Assembly: GCA_048594885.1 (NCBI GenBank)
Contig: JBMDXB010000164.1
Span: forward strand, 14,671-78,670
Direction: 5' to 3'
DNA length: 64,000 nucleotides
DNA from: JBMDXB01 sp048594885
GTDB lineage: Bacteria; Acidobacteriota; Vicinamibacteria; Vicinamibacterales; 2-12-FULL-66-21
Within the stretch, counting starts at the first letter, position 1. Each line of letters opens with the position of its first letter. The translations under genes and the position numbers were made by a program. Below are positions 14,157 to 24,335 of this stretch, in pieces. The notes under the pieces were generated by a model. The model worked only from the letters and a program-made list of their open reading frames with translations. It was not told the DNA's origin and searched no databases.

Positions 14157-15743
14157 TCACCGTTGAGCTGCGTACTCGACTGCCCGCGGGCGATGCTCTG
14201 TCACCGTCAGCGTGCGGGTGGGCCGGCGCGCGAGGAATTCACGCGCAACCTCCGCCACCGGCCGACGATCGAGATCGACGGCAGCGTTCATGGCGCGCAT
14301 GTCGCCGTTCGAGATGGCTCCGGCGAGCCGGCGGAGCGCACGGCCGATGGATGGGTACCGATGCAGGCTCGCGGTGCGGACGACCGGAATCGCATCGTAG
14401 GGCGGGAAGTAGTGACGGTTGTCCTCGAGCTGTGTGAGGTGCAGCGATTCGATCTGCGCGCTGGTGGCTTCTCCGGCGATCACATCCACTTGTCCGTTGG
14501 CCAGCGCGGGATAGATCAGCGCGAGCTCCATCGACCTCGGCTGGGACGCAAAACGCAGGTCGTACGCCCGGATCAGACCGATGTAGCCGTCTTCTCGCTG
14601 GAGAAACTCGTGGCCGAACCCCGGAGTCCACGTGTCCTGCACGACCCGCAGATCCTCGATCGTTCGCACGCCGCGCTCCCGGGCATCCGCCGAACGGACC
14701 AGGATGGCGAAGGTGTTGTTGAAGCCGAGCGGATCGAGCGCCGTCAGGCCGGCGGCGCCGTAGAGCTCGCGCGCGCGTTCGAAGGCGCGAGCGGAGTCGC
14801 GCGGCACCTGCTCGTGGAACACCGCCGACACCGCCGTGCCGGTGTACTCCACGTAGACGTCCAGTTTGCCGCTCCGCAGGCCGCGGTCGCAGATGAAGGT
14901 GCCGCCCAGGTTCAGCTTCCGCGCGACGCGCACGTCACCTTCCGCTTCGATCGCCTGCGCCAGCAACTCGCCAAGGATCACCTGCTCGGTGAAGTTCTTC
15001 GATCCCACGACGACGGCGTCGCGTCCGCCTCCGGCGTACGATGCCGCGGCGAGAACGGCCAGGAGAACCACGACGGCCCCCGCAATCCGTCCGGCTGCGG
15101 CGGGCGTCGTCCGTCCCGGCTGCATCCGTCGAGCCAGCAGCGCGAGCAGGCCGTCGGCCGTCAAGGCGAGTGCGGCGGCAGGGATCGCGCCGGCGAGGAT
15201 CGTGGTCGTGTCCACCATCGACAGCCCGCGGAAGATGTACTCGCCCAACCCGCCGGCGCCGATCGCGGCGGCGATGGTGGTCGTGCCGACGCCGATCACG
15301 GTCGCGACGCGGATGCCGGCAATGATCGACGGCACGGCCAGCGGGAACTGCACGAGCCAGAGCAGTTGCCGACCCGTCATGCCCATGGCGATGCCGGCTT
15401 CCACCACCGCCGGATCGACGTTCCTGATGCCGGTCACCGTCGTGCGCACGATGGGCAACAGCGCGTAGATGACGAGGGCAACCAGCGCCGTCCGCGAGCC
15501 GATGCCGCCGATGAAGGGGAGCGGCAGGAGAAACCCGAGCAGCGCCAGGCTGGGGATCGTCTGCGCCGCGCCGGCGATCGCGAGGATGGCGCGACCGATG
15601 CGCGGGCGCCGCGCCGCAGCGACGCCGGCCGGTATCCCGATCGCCACCGAGAGCAGCGTCGAGACGAACACGAGGAACACGTGCTGCTGCAGCAGCATCC
15701 ACAGCTCGGCGCGGTTCGCGATCCAGAATCGAAGGACCGGCAT
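14157..15743 (-). CDS. egtUBC: ABC transporter permease fused to substrate-binding domain (EgtUBC/OpuBB-BC type), probable ergothioneine uptake
   Basis: A 528-residue fusion. Residues 1-240 are an OpuB-like permease with about six helices and the permease loop (EAGIAMGMTGRQLLWLVQFP). After a seventh hydrophobic segment (about 220-240), residues 250-528 form a glycine-betaine-type binding domain (VVVGSKNFTEQVILGELLAQ, DVYVEYTGTA, VDVIAGEATSAQIESLHLTQ, LEDNRHYFPPYDAIPVVR). Known fused proteins of this form include choline/betaine transporters and the ergothioneine importer EgtUBC. Here the pair permease-SBD plus ATPase lies divergent to egtB and egtD, which favours ergothioneine or a precursor such as hercynine or glycine betaine. 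The ATPase gene ends 5 bp upstream. Specificity is inferred from context. Confidence 0.8.
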   Translation of the reverse strand: MPVLRFWIANRAELWMLLQQHVFLVFVSTLLSVAIGIPAGVAAARRPRIGRAILAIAGAAQTIPSLALLGFLLPLPFIGGIGSRTALVALVIYALLPIVRTTVTGIRNVDPAVVEAGIAMGMTGRQLLWLVQFPLAVPSIIAGIRVATVIGVGTTTIAAAIGAGGLGEYIFRGLSMVDTTTILAGAIPAAALALTADGLLALLARRMQPGRTTPAAAGRIAGAVVVLLAVLAAASYAGGGRDAVVVGSKNFTEQVILGELLAQAIEAEGDVRVARKLNLGGTFICDRGLRSGKLDVYVEYTGTAVSAVFHEQVPRDSARAFERARELYGAAGLTALDPLGFNNTFAILVRSADARERGVRTIEDLRVVQDTWTPGFGHEFLQREDGYIGLIRAYDLRFASQPRSMELALIYPALANGQVDVIAGEATSAQIESLHLTQLEDNRHYFPPYDAIPVVRTASLHRYPSIGRALRRLAGAISNGDMRAMNAAVDLDRRPVAEVAREFLARRPTRTLTVTEHRPRAVEYAAQR

Positions 15744-15748
15744 CCCCG

Positions 15749-16492
<744 letters not shown>

Positions 16493-16565
16493 GTGACGGC
16501 CCGAAGCTTACCCCACTCTTGCGAACCGCACACGGCGTGCGGAACGTTCGTGAGAAGATCGCACG

Positions 16566-17915
16566 ATGCGGGATACGAACCGCACGAGGTTGAGCGCCGC
16601 GGACCGGGCGGCTCTCGTCGATTGGTACAGGCGCAATCGCGCCCGCTCGCACGCGCTCTTCGACCTGCTCACCGAAGACGCCTACTACAGCCGGCCAATC
16701 TCGTTGCGCCATCCGATCGTGTTCTACGAAGGGCATCTGCCCGGCTTCAGCTTCAACACGCTGGTCAAGCGGGCGCTCGGAGGCCCGCCGATCGACGAGC
16801 GACTGGAGGCGCTGTTCGCGCGCGGAATCGATCCGTCCGAGAACGAGACCGCGACCCGTGACGCACGATACGACTGGCCCTCGCGCGACCGCGTGCGCGC
16901 GTTCGCAGCGGAAGCCGACCGCCGAGTGCTCGAGGCGCTGGAGGGGGCCGACCTCGATCGTCCGGGCCACCCGCTGCTGGATGGAGCCGAAGCGGCGTTC
17001 GCGATCCTCGAGCACGAGGCGATGCACCAGGAGACGCTGCTCTACATGTGGCATCGCCTGCCTTTCTCGCAGAAGGCCAGACCGGCCGCCTACACGCCGC
17101 GCGTGGACGGGCGGGCGCCGGCGCGGGAATGGATCGAGGTCCCGGCAGGAACGGCCACACTCGGCACGGACCGCGGATCCGTCCCGTTTGCGTGGGACAA
17201 CGAGTCCCCTGCACGCACCGAACACGTTCCCGCGTTCTCCATCGAGCGCCACGACGTGACGAACGACGCATTCATGTCGTTCGTCGAATCGGGCGGCTAC
17301 AGCGACGAGCGCTGGTGGAGAGCCGGAGACTTTGCCTGGATCGGGCGCGAGGAGATGCGACATCCGCTCTTCTGGGAACGTCACGACAACCGGTGGTACT
17401 GGCGCGGCATGTTCGAGCTGGTTCCGCTCGCGCCGTCGTGGCCGGTCTACGTCAGCTTCGCGGAAGCGGCCGCCTTCGCGCGGTGGCGCGATGCGCGGCT
17501 CCCGACGGAAGCGGAGTTCCAGCGCGCCGCCTTCGCCACGCCGGACGGGATCGAGCACCGCTTTCCGTGGGGCGACACGAACCCCTCGCCGTCGTTCGGC
17601 GTGTTCGACTTCGCGAGCTGGGATCCGGAGCCGGCCGGCAGCCACGGCGACGGACGAAGCGCATGGGGCGTCGACGACCTGGTCGGCAACGGTTGGGAGT
17701 GGACGCAGACGCCGTTCGCGCCGTTCCCCGGATTCCGGCCGATCCCTTCCTATCCCGAGTACTCGGCCGACTTCTTCGACGGCGAACACGTCGTCATGAA
17801 AGGAGCGTCGCCGGCCACCGCTCGTGAGCTGATTCGTCCGACGTTCCGCAACTGGTTCCGCGCACACTATCCGTATGTCTACGCGACGTTCCGTTGCGCG
17901 AGGCCGGCATGGTAG
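16566..17915 (+). CDS. egtB: Ergothioneine biosynthesis sulfoxide synthase EgtB
   Basis: A 449-residue non-heme iron enzyme with an N-terminal DinB-like domain and a C-terminal formylglycine-enzyme-type domain. The 3-His iron site is visible: H57 (FYEGHLPGF), H150 and H154 (EHEAMHQETLLYMWH). The C-terminal domain includes the family landmarks IERHDVTNDAFMSFVE, LPTEAEFQRAAF, NGWEWTQTPF and a final YATFRCAR. EgtB joins hercynine with a thiol donor (gamma-Glu-Cys or Cys) using O2. No egtA or egtC is nearby. The FYxGH motif also resembles OvoA, so a cysteine-using EgtB is plausible but unproven. Its stop overlaps the egtD start by 7 nt (ATGGTAG). Confidence 0.9.
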   Translation: MRDTNRTRLSAADRAALVDWYRRNRARSHALFDLLTEDAYYSRPISLRHPIVFYEGHLPGFSFNTLVKRALGGPPIDERLEALFARGIDPSENETATRDARYDWPSRDRVRAFAAEADRRVLEALEGADLDRPGHPLLDGAEAAFAILEHEAMHQETLLYMWHRLPFSQKARPAAYTPRVDGRAPAREWIEVPAGTATLGTDRGSVPFAWDNESPARTEHVPAFSIERHDVTNDAFMSFVESGGYSDERWWRAGDFAWIGREEMRHPLFWERHDNRWYWRGMFELVPLAPSWPVYVSFAEAAAFARWRDARLPTEAEFQRAAFATPDGIEHRFPWGDTNPSPSFGVFDFASWDPEPAGSHGDGRSAWGVDDLVGNGWEWTQTPFAPFPGFRPIPSYPEYSADFFDGEHVVMKGASPATARELIRPTFRNWFRAHYPYVYATFRCARPAW

Positions 17916-18913
17916 AAGCGACGGATCGGACCGTCTGGTCCACGCCGGAGGCGGAGGCAGAGGAGCTGACCCGGTTCGCACGCGACGTTCGCGACGCGCT
18001 GTCGTGCACGCCGCGGCAGATGCCGTCGCGCTACTTCTACGATGCGCTCGGATCCGCGCTCTTCGACGCCATCTGCCAGCTGCCGTGGTATCGCATCACG
18101 CGCGCGGAGTCGCGCCTGCTCGCCAGCCATCGAGGCGATCTGCTCCATCGGTTGGAGCCGCTGTCCACGGTCATCGAACTCGGTCCCGGCAGCGGCGAGA
18201 AGTTGAAGTTGTTGCTCGAACATCTGCCGCCGCGGCGTGCGCCGCTCGACGTCCACCTCGTGGACGTCTCCGCGCGCGCGCTCCAGGTCGCGACCCATAC
18301 GCTCGACGCGCTGCCCGGCGTCCGGATCGCCGGCCACGCCGCGGAATACGCCGCCGGGCTGCGCGAGGCCCGCTCGCGGACGGGCAGCGACGGCCGCACG
18401 CTGGTGCTGTTCCTCGGATCGAACATCGGCAACTTCACGCCTCGATGCGCCGCGGATCTCCTCCAGAGCATCCGCGACACCCTTTCGCCGGGCGACGCGC
18501 TGCTCCTCGGGACCGACCTGGTGAAGTCCGAGGCCGAGCTGCTCCTCGCCTACGACGACCCGATCGGCGTGACCGCCGCATTCAACCGCAACCTCCTCGC
18601 CCGCATCAACCGCGAACTGGATGGCGATTTCGATCTCCAGGCGTTTGCCCACCGTGCGGTGTGGAACGCGGTCGAGTCGAGGATCGAGATGTACCTCGAA
18701 GCCCGTTCCGTCCAGCACGTGCGGATCGGCGCCATTCCGATGGAGCTCGCGATTCAGCCGGGCGAGCGCATCTGGACGGAGAGTTCGTACAAGTACGAGC
18801 CGCGAGGTGTCATCCAGATGCTGGAGGCCACCAGGTTCGCGGCGCCGGTTCAGTGGGAGGATCGCCGAGGCGGTTTCATGTTGACGCTGGCGTTCCCGGC
18901 AGGACCGGAGTAA
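17909..18913 (+). CDS. egtD: Histidine N-alpha-methyltransferase EgtD
   Basis: A 334-residue protein close to the usual EgtD length (about 320). It shows the EgtD hallmarks MPSRYFYDALGSALFDAICQ (about residues 38-57), the SAM-binding ELGPGSGEK (90-98), VLFLGSNIGNF, and the C-terminal IWTESSYKYE that closes over the substrate. EgtD trimethylates histidine to hercynine, the substrate of EgtB. ATG 17909 is preferred over an in-frame TTG at 17894 because it overlaps the egtB stop and gives the normal length. Its last 64 nt overlap the end of a convergent exported-protein gene. Confidence 0.92.
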   Translation: MVEATDRTVWSTPEAEAEELTRFARDVRDALSCTPRQMPSRYFYDALGSALFDAICQLPWYRITRAESRLLASHRGDLLHRLEPLSTVIELGPGSGEKLKLLLEHLPPRRAPLDVHLVDVSARALQVATHTLDALPGVRIAGHAAEYAAGLREARSRTGSDGRTLVLFLGSNIGNFTPRCAADLLQSIRDTLSPGDALLLGTDLVKSEAELLLAYDDPIGVTAAFNRNLLARINRELDGDFDLQAFAHRAVWNAVESRIEMYLEARSVQHVRIGAIPMELAIQPGERIWTESSYKYEPRGVIQMLEATRFAAPVQWEDRRGGFMLTLAFPAGPE

Positions 18914-19887
18914 ACGCGGACGCGTGCCGCCGGTAGCATCCGGCCGGCGTGCTCCGCGGCAGGCGGCGCACCGGTGGCAAGGCCGATCACCGTCGTCGCC
19001 CGGCACGGCTGCGCACATGGAAGTTCCCGGATCGGCAGTTGCGCGCGGAAACCACACCGCGGCGCACGGAATTCGAGAAGGGCCGCGGCGAGATCGACGT
19101 TCAGGCTGATGGCCGACGCAACCTGCGCCCCGCTGTCGAACGTGCACGTCGCGCTGCCGCGCGACGCGAATCCGGGTTGCGAACTCGTGGCCGGATCGCC
19201 GACTTTTTTCAGGAAATCGAGATGACCGTGGACCTGGCCCGTCTCGCCGTCGGCCGTATCCCTGAACAGGCCGGCGATGTCGGGCAATCCTTCCAGCCCG
19301 TCCGACATCGTCACGAAACCGAATCCGATTCCGAACCTCGGCCCGCCGCTGTCGAACGAGGACGGAAACCCGATGTAGTGCCCGAGCTCGTGCGTCGAAT
19401 CCTGTGCCGCCGCCGGCAGCTGGCGGATGTCGACGCCGCCGAGCGTCACTTGTGTCGTGAGCATCGTCTCTTCCAGCGTCAGTGTCATCGCACCGCCGTG
19501 GTCGATCCGGAGCGCAGCCCGTGGGTACTGCCGCAGTGCCTGGGTGGCCTCGTCTTCGACGAGCGCCGGTCCGTCGAACGTGGCGTGAAGTCCGACCTCG
19601 CCGGATTCGACGGAACCGCTCTTCGCTGACACGATCACGTGCGTCCGCGGCAACCCGATCGAAAGGAGGAACGCGCCGTTCGCATTGCCGACCTGATCGA
19701 TGGTTGCTGCCGCCGCCAGCGCGCAGTCGCCGCTCTCCGAGGTGGTGCAGAATCCGGCCCCGGTTACGGCATACGCCGCACGGCGCTGGGCGGCCGCGAC
19801 GGAGGCATCCGGTGAAAGGATGACGGCAACGGCCGTCCCGACGATCACAACGGTGAGCGCGCTGGCGATCGTTCGATACCGGGTCAT
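18850..19887 (-). CDS. Exported protein of unknown function with a HELGH motif
   Basis: A 345-residue protein starting at ATG 19887 with a signal peptide (TIASALTVVIVGTAVAVIL, cleavage near VAAAQ). Upstream in-frame codons lack homology-like character and are excluded. The mature part is Gly/Ser/Thr-rich, with a Cys pair (CTTSESGDC). DSTHELGHYIGFPSSFDSGG contains a zinc-protease-like HExxH, but no third ligand is obvious, so peptidase activity is doubtful. The last 60 residues are basic and low in structure and overlap egtD on the other strand, so the true protein may end earlier through an unseen frameshift. No family was recognised. Confidence 0.55.
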   Translation of the reverse strand: MTRYRTIASALTVVIVGTAVAVILSPDASVAAAQRRAAYAVTGAGFCTTSESGDCALAAAATIDQVGNANGAFLLSIGLPRTHVIVSAKSGSVESGEVGLHATFDGPALVEDEATQALRQYPRAALRIDHGGAMTLTLEETMLTTQVTLGGVDIRQLPAAAQDSTHELGHYIGFPSSFDSGGPRFGIGFGFVTMSDGLEGLPDIAGLFRDTADGETGQVHGHLDFLKKVGDPATSSQPGFASRGSATCTFDSGAQVASAISLNVDLAAALLEFRAPRCGFRAQLPIRELPCAQPCRATTVIGLATGAPPAAEHAGRMLPAARVRVYSGPAGNASVNMKPPRRSSH

Positions 19888-20126
19888 GACGCGGCCTCCT
19901 TCAAGCCTCTCGTCTACGGCGCGAGACTCGGCTCTCAGGGAAAGTCGCAAACGCGGGCTGAACCCCGCCATGCCGTCAATGCCGGCGCGCGTCGAGATCA
20001 AGGCGATCACTGGCGGTCGAAGACCGCCTGCACGTCGGCGGGTTTCATTCTCGAGGCGCTGGGTCATGACGAGCCGGTCGTTCGCATCGGAACGGCACGG
20101 TCATTCGGTTGTGTCCAATATACGGG

Positions 20127-20732
20127 TCACCCGGCATGGCTGCGCATCTCACGCTCGATCCACGCCCGGGCGAACTCCCAGTCGCGCATCACGGTCTTCG
20201 TCGACACGTCGAGCGCTTCCGCGGTCTCCTCGAGACTGAGCCCGGCGAAGAAACGCAGCTCGACGACGCGGCTCTTGCGGGCGTCGAGCGCCGCCAGCGC
20301 CTCCAGGGCATCGTCGAGCCGAATCAGGTCTGCCGCGCGTTCCATCGCACCGAGCAACGGCTCGTCGAACGTCACGCGAACCGCGTCGCCGCCGCGCTTT
20401 TCGGCGCGGCGCGCGCGCGCCGCGTCCACGAGCACGCGCCGCATCAAGCGCGCGATCATCGCCAGAAAGTGCGCGCGGTTCTGCCAGTTGACACGCTGCA
20501 CGTCCGCCAGCCGCAGGAACGCCTCGTTGACCAGTGCCGTTGTCTGAAGCGTCTGCCCGCGATGCTCGCCCGCCATGCAGTGGCCCGCGATCCGGTGCAC
20601 TTCGTCGTAGACGAGCGGCATCAGCGCGTTCAGCGCCTCCTCGTCGCCGCGGCGCCAGGCGACGAGCAGGTCGGTGAGGTCTCGTGAGTCTGCCAATCGG
20701 CCGATCTTAGGGCTTTTGGCGCCGATGTCCAT
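20127..20732 (-). CDS. ECF-type RNA polymerase sigma factor (TIGR02999-like)
   Basis: A 201-residue sigma-70-family protein. Region 2 covers the first 100 residues (LLVAWRRGDEEALNALMPLVYDEVHRIAGH, TTALVNEAFLRLADV, FLAMIARLMRRVLVDAARARRA). Region 4 is an HTH near the C-terminus (VELRFFAGLSLEETAEALDVSTKTVMRDWEFARAWI). The pattern matches the ECF group common in Acidobacteria and Planctomycetes (TIGR02999/Sigma70_ECF). The ATG at 20732 fits family length; 38 further codons upstream are non-conserved. No anti-sigma gene is adjacent. It diverges by 44 bp from a metallopeptidase-like gene. Regulators of this group are often paired with Ser/Thr kinases, and a kinase gene lies 0.6 kb away on the same strand. 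Confidence 0.88.
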   Translation of the reverse strand: MDIGAKSPKIGRLADSRDLTDLLVAWRRGDEEALNALMPLVYDEVHRIAGHCMAGEHRGQTLQTTALVNEAFLRLADVQRVNWQNRAHFLAMIARLMRRVLVDAARARRAEKRGGDAVRVTFDEPLLGAMERAADLIRLDDALEALAALDARKSRVVELRFFAGLSLEETAEALDVSTKTVMRDWEFARAWIEREMRSHAG

Positions 20733-20776
20733 TTCGGCCGCCGCGTTCCGCCTTCCCACCGTGAGGGAGGGACGCA

Positions 20777-21478
20777 GTGGCACGAATGGCACTCCGTGCG
20801 GCGGCGATGGCGAGCTCGGTCGCGGTGAGCCTCGGCGCGACGGCACGCGCAGCCGAGCGGCCGGTGGTGCGCCTGAACGTGCACAATCACTCGGAAATCG
20901 CGCCGGACGCGCTCGCGCGCGTGCAGCGCGAGGTCGCGCGTATCTACCAGGACGCCGGCGTCCGGATCGTGTGGGCGGACGCGACAGCTGCCGCCACCGC
21001 CGATGGCACAGCGCCGGCCAACCCGCGTCGCGTCACGCTCTGGCTGGTGAATATCACTCGCGATTCGAATGCCGGGGCGGCGGGATGCGCGCTCGGCCTG
21101 GGTATTGCCGCGACGTCCACGGCATACGTGTTCGTCAACCGCCTCCTGGCGGCGACGCGCGATCGTCCGGTCGATCTGCCAGCCGTACTCGCGCATGCCA
21201 TCGCGCACGAAGTCGGTCACGTGCTGCTGCCGCCGGGGCCGCACTCCCGCTACGGATTGATGCGCGGGGATCTGGACTTCAGCGTCACGAATCCGGCTCG
21301 GTTCACGCGTGAGGAAGCGGCGGCACTCGGTCGAGCGCTGCAGCCACGTCCGCTGGCGCGGGAACGATCGGCTGCCGCGATCAGCGCACCCCGGCTTTGC
21401 TCCGAACATCGTCGAGCCAGTTCAGCACCAGAGGAATCGCACGCGCCGGCGATTCCTGCGGCGTGCGCTTCAACATGA
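20777..21478 (+). CDS. Putative exported zinc metallopeptidase
   Basis: A 233-residue protein with a signal peptide (about residues 1-25) and start GTG 20777 preceded by GAGGGAGGGA. AIAHEVGHVLLPPGPHSRYGLM matches the metzincin-like pattern HExxHxLxxxxxH with a Met shortly after, so H, H and a third H could bind zinc and E act as base. The upstream part (LARVQREVARIYQDAGVRIVW) resembles the N-terminal half of small secreted zinc proteases. The last 40 residues are low-complexity and overlap the 3' end of the convergent kinase gene by 98 nt. The substrate is unknown. Confidence 0.65.
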   Translation: MARMALRAAAMASSVAVSLGATARAAERPVVRLNVHNHSEIAPDALARVQREVARIYQDAGVRIVWADATAAATADGTAPANPRRVTLWLVNITRDSNAGAAGCALGLGIAATSTAYVFVNRLLAATRDRPVDLPAVLAHAIAHEVGHVLLPPGPHSRYGLMRGDLDFSVTNPARFTREEAAALGRALQPRPLARERSAAAISAPRLCSEHRRASSAPEESHAPAIPAACAST

Positions 21479-24287
21479 GGAATCGTCCGTCGGGCGCGAC
21501 GTCGCCGAACCCTTGATAGGGAGAGGAAAACAGCACGCGCGGAGTGCCGACGACTGGTGTCGCACCGCTGAGATCGACCGGTACGACCATCATGTTTCCG
21601 CTGCCCCGGTCCGGCGGATCGGTGCGGTAATACAGTTCGCGCCCGTCAGGCGACCACCGTGGCTCGAACCCTCCGCCTCGCGACACGGGAATGCGAACCG
21701 CCGGGTCCGAGAACGACGTCAGGTAGATTTCCGAGATGCCGGATACCGTCGCCGAATACGCGATCCACCGCCCGTCCCGCGAGAACATCGGACTCAGCTC
21801 CGCCGCCGGGGTTCGAATCAGCGGACGCGGGAGACCGGGTGGCCGCAGCGGCAGCACCCAGATGTCCGCGCGCGTCTCGGGATCGATCTCGCGGTACAGC
21901 AGCAGGCTTCCGTCCGGCGAAACAGAGTACGGGATCTGGACGTTCGTGCTTGTCGTGAGCCGCTGCTCGTCGCCCGTGGCGCGGGCAGGCCGCCAGAAGA
22001 TGTTCGCGACCGGCGCATCACGCGTGTAGATGATGCGCTGCCCGTCGGCCGTCCACATCGCGAAATTCTGGACCTGGTTGAACGTCAGCCGGGTTGAAGG
22101 CTCGCGTCCTGTGAGATCGTCAATCCAGAGATCGCGGTTGCGGCCTGTGGCGTTGACGCGGGCGAGCCGCCCGCCGTCGGGCGAGATCCGATACTGAAAT
22201 CCGACCCCGGGCATTTTGGGAAGCTCCGTCGCCGCGCCATCGCGGTCCACCCACACCATCGTCTTATCCGCCTCGTCCAGCCCCCCGGGAATGTACGCAA
22301 GCGTGCCGTTATCGGCGATGCTGAAGTGCGCACCACCCGACAGATTGGTGTGGACGCCCGGCTGGACCGGCACGGCCGCGCCGGTGAGCTGCAGGCGATT
22401 CAGGTCGAACGGTGCGGCGTAGATGGCGTCGGGACGCGCGAAGATCAGCCACGCGCCGGCGCCGGCCTGCGTGACCACACGGCCGTAGCTCGCGCCTTCG
22501 ACGAGCGTTGCCGGCTCTCCGCCGTCGAGTGACTGCACGGCAATGCGGCCACCCTCGAAGGCCGTGTTGTTCCAGATGGTGTAAATGACGGCGCGGCGTT
22601 CGGCGAGCACCTGCGGCCAGTGATGTACCCCTTCCCCCGCCCGTACCGTGGTCACGCGTTGCGGAGACCCGCCGGCGGCCGGGACGCGCCACAAACCGCC
22701 GACTTTCGACACCATGGCCGCGAACACGATGGTGTCGTCCGAGCCCCATGACGCCGCGCTCACGGCGAAGTCGCGCATGCCGTCCGCTGCGGCGTCGATG
22801 ATGGTGACGGGCGTGCCGCCGTCTGCGGGCACGCGGTTGAGGCTTGCGCCGCCTTCGGTGTCGAGGAACGCGATCCACCGCCCGTCGGGCGAGAAGAGCG
22901 GGCTCGTGGCGCCCTCGGTGCCTCCAAGAGGCGTGACGCTGGATTCGCGGAGATACCGCGAGTACAGCTGACGGCGGCCGTTCGACAGTCCGACGAACAC
23001 GATCCGTCCCCCGTCGGGAGACACCGCCACCGAGGATCCGCGGCCGATCGCGAAGATCGCCACGCCGTCGGGCACGGGCACCGAGAGGTGCATCGGTGCG
23101 GCCGGTGAGGAACGCCTCGCCGACATCGCGAACCAGGCGGCGGCCACGCCGACGATCAAGAGCAGCGTGGCGGCGATCCACGGCAGCCGCGCGCGGTACG
23201 GGCGGGCGGTCGACAGAACGGTCTCGCCGTCGTCGGCGCCGCTCAGCGCGTCCTCGAGCTCGATCCGCGCGTCGGCCATGTCGTGAAGCCGGCGCTCCAC
23301 ATCCTTCGTCAGGCACCGGCGTAGGAGATCGCGCACGCGGCGCGGCGTGGCGGACGGCAGGCGCATCCAATCCGGATCGGCGGTGACGATCGCGCCGATG
23401 ACGTCCGCGGACGAATTCCCTCGAAACGCTCTGGCGCCCGTGAGCATTTCGTACAGGAGGCAGCCGAACGCCCAGATATCGGTGCGCTTGTCGACGATGG
23501 TGCCGCGCGCCTGTTCGGGACTCATATAGGCGACGGTGCCCATCACCACGCCGTCGGCCGTCGCCGTGACGGGAACCGCCGCCAGATCGTGCTCCGGCGC
23601 GTTCAGCTTCGCCAGCCCGAAATCGAGGACTTTGGCGATGCCGCGCGGCGTGATCTTGATGTTGGCCGGCTTCAGGTCGCGGTGGATGACGCCCTGCTGA
23701 TGCGCGACGGCAAGCGCGTCGGCGATCTGCCGCGCAATCGCAAGTGCCTCGCTCACCGGAAGCGCACCGGCGTCCAGCCGCTCGGCGAGGGTGACGCCGT
23801 CGACGAGCTCCAGGACGAGGGCGCGGATGCCGCCGCTTTCCTCCACGCCGTGGATAACGGCGATGTGGGGATGCTTCAACGACGCGAGAATTCGCGCTTC
23901 CCGCTCGAACCGCTCGCGCCGGCGCGGATCGCGATCGAGCGCCTCCGGCAGCACCTTGATGGCGACCTCGCGTCCGAGCCTGGTGTCGCGCGCGAGGTAC
24001 ACGTCGCCCATGCCGCCGCTTCCGATCAACGCGCCAAGGGTGTAGGCGCCCACCGAACGGCCTTCGAGGTTCCCCCGGGCGGGCGACGAGAGCACTGCCG
24101 CGGCGGCACCGTGGACGCCGTCCCGGATCAACGTGCCCTCCGGCTGCGCCAGCAGCGACTCGACCTCGCGCCGCATGGCGCTATCCCCGGAACAGGCGGT
24201 ATCGAGGAACGCGGCTCGCTCACCGGGCGGTAGCGCGCGCGCCGCGTGAAACAGTTCCTCCAGCCGCGCCCACCGATCGGGCGTCAT
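21381..24287 (-). CDS. Ser/Thr protein kinase with extracytoplasmic PD40/WD40-like beta-propeller
   Basis: A 968-residue receptor-like kinase. The N-terminal kinase domain (about residues 80-350) has the glycine loop GSGGMG, K111 in VAIKVL, catalytic HRDLKPAN (202-209) and DFG (222-224). One hydrophobic helix near 365-390 crosses the membrane. The periplasmic half is built of PD40-type blades (SPDGGRIVFV, FSPDGRWIAFLD, SPDGSLLLYR, SPDGRELYYR). The architecture is widespread in Acidobacteria; its ligands are unknown. Start 24287 is chosen because GGAGGG lies 9 nt upstream and the conserved MTPDRWARLEELFH begins there. A TAGAAT box just before could be the -10 element. It diverges from a TonB receptor across 48 bp. 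Confidence 0.9.
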   Translation of the reverse strand: MTPDRWARLEELFHAARALPPGERAAFLDTACSGDSAMRREVESLLAQPEGTLIRDGVHGAAAAVLSSPARGNLEGRSVGAYTLGALIGSGGMGDVYLARDTRLGREVAIKVLPEALDRDPRRRERFEREARILASLKHPHIAVIHGVEESGGIRALVLELVDGVTLAERLDAGALPVSEALAIARQIADALAVAHQQGVIHRDLKPANIKITPRGIAKVLDFGLAKLNAPEHDLAAVPVTATADGVVMGTVAYMSPEQARGTIVDKRTDIWAFGCLLYEMLTGARAFRGNSSADVIGAIVTADPDWMRLPSATPRRVRDLLRRCLTKDVERRLHDMADARIELEDALSGADDGETVLSTARPYRARLPWIAATLLLIVGVAAAWFAMSARRSSPAAPMHLSVPVPDGVAIFAIGRGSSVAVSPDGGRIVFVGLSNGRRQLYSRYLRESSVTPLGGTEGATSPLFSPDGRWIAFLDTEGGASLNRVPADGGTPVTIIDAAADGMRDFAVSAASWGSDDTIVFAAMVSKVGGLWRVPAAGGSPQRVTTVRAGEGVHHWPQVLAERRAVIYTIWNNTAFEGGRIAVQSLDGGEPATLVEGASYGRVVTQAGAGAWLIFARPDAIYAAPFDLNRLQLTGAAVPVQPGVHTNLSGGAHFSIADNGTLAYIPGGLDEADKTMVWVDRDGAATELPKMPGVGFQYRISPDGGRLARVNATGRNRDLWIDDLTGREPSTRLTFNQVQNFAMWTADGQRIIYTRDAPVANIFWRPARATGDEQRLTTSTNVQIPYSVSPDGSLLLYREIDPETRADIWVLPLRPPGLPRPLIRTPAAELSPMFSRDGRWIAYSATVSGISEIYLTSFSDPAVRIPVSRGGGFEPRWSPDGRELYYRTDPPDRGSGNMMVVPVDLSGATPVVGTPRVLFSSPYQGFGDVAPDGRFLMLKRTPQESPARAIPLVLNWLDDVRSKAGVR

Positions 24288-24335
24288 GCCGTGGGGCCCT
24301 CCGGTCATTGGGGTATTCTACGCGCGAAGGGTCGG

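Noticed and set aside
14157..15743. Osmoprotectant (glycine betaine/choline) transporter
   Set aside because: Sequence family alone would allow this. The egtB-egtD context and fused permease/SBD architecture favour an EgtU-type role, though the ligand stays unproven.
16566..17915. Formylglycine-generating enzyme for the three sulfatases
   Set aside because: The C-terminal domain has the FGE fold, but the N-terminal DinB domain with the 3-His iron site and the egtD neighbour identify EgtB.
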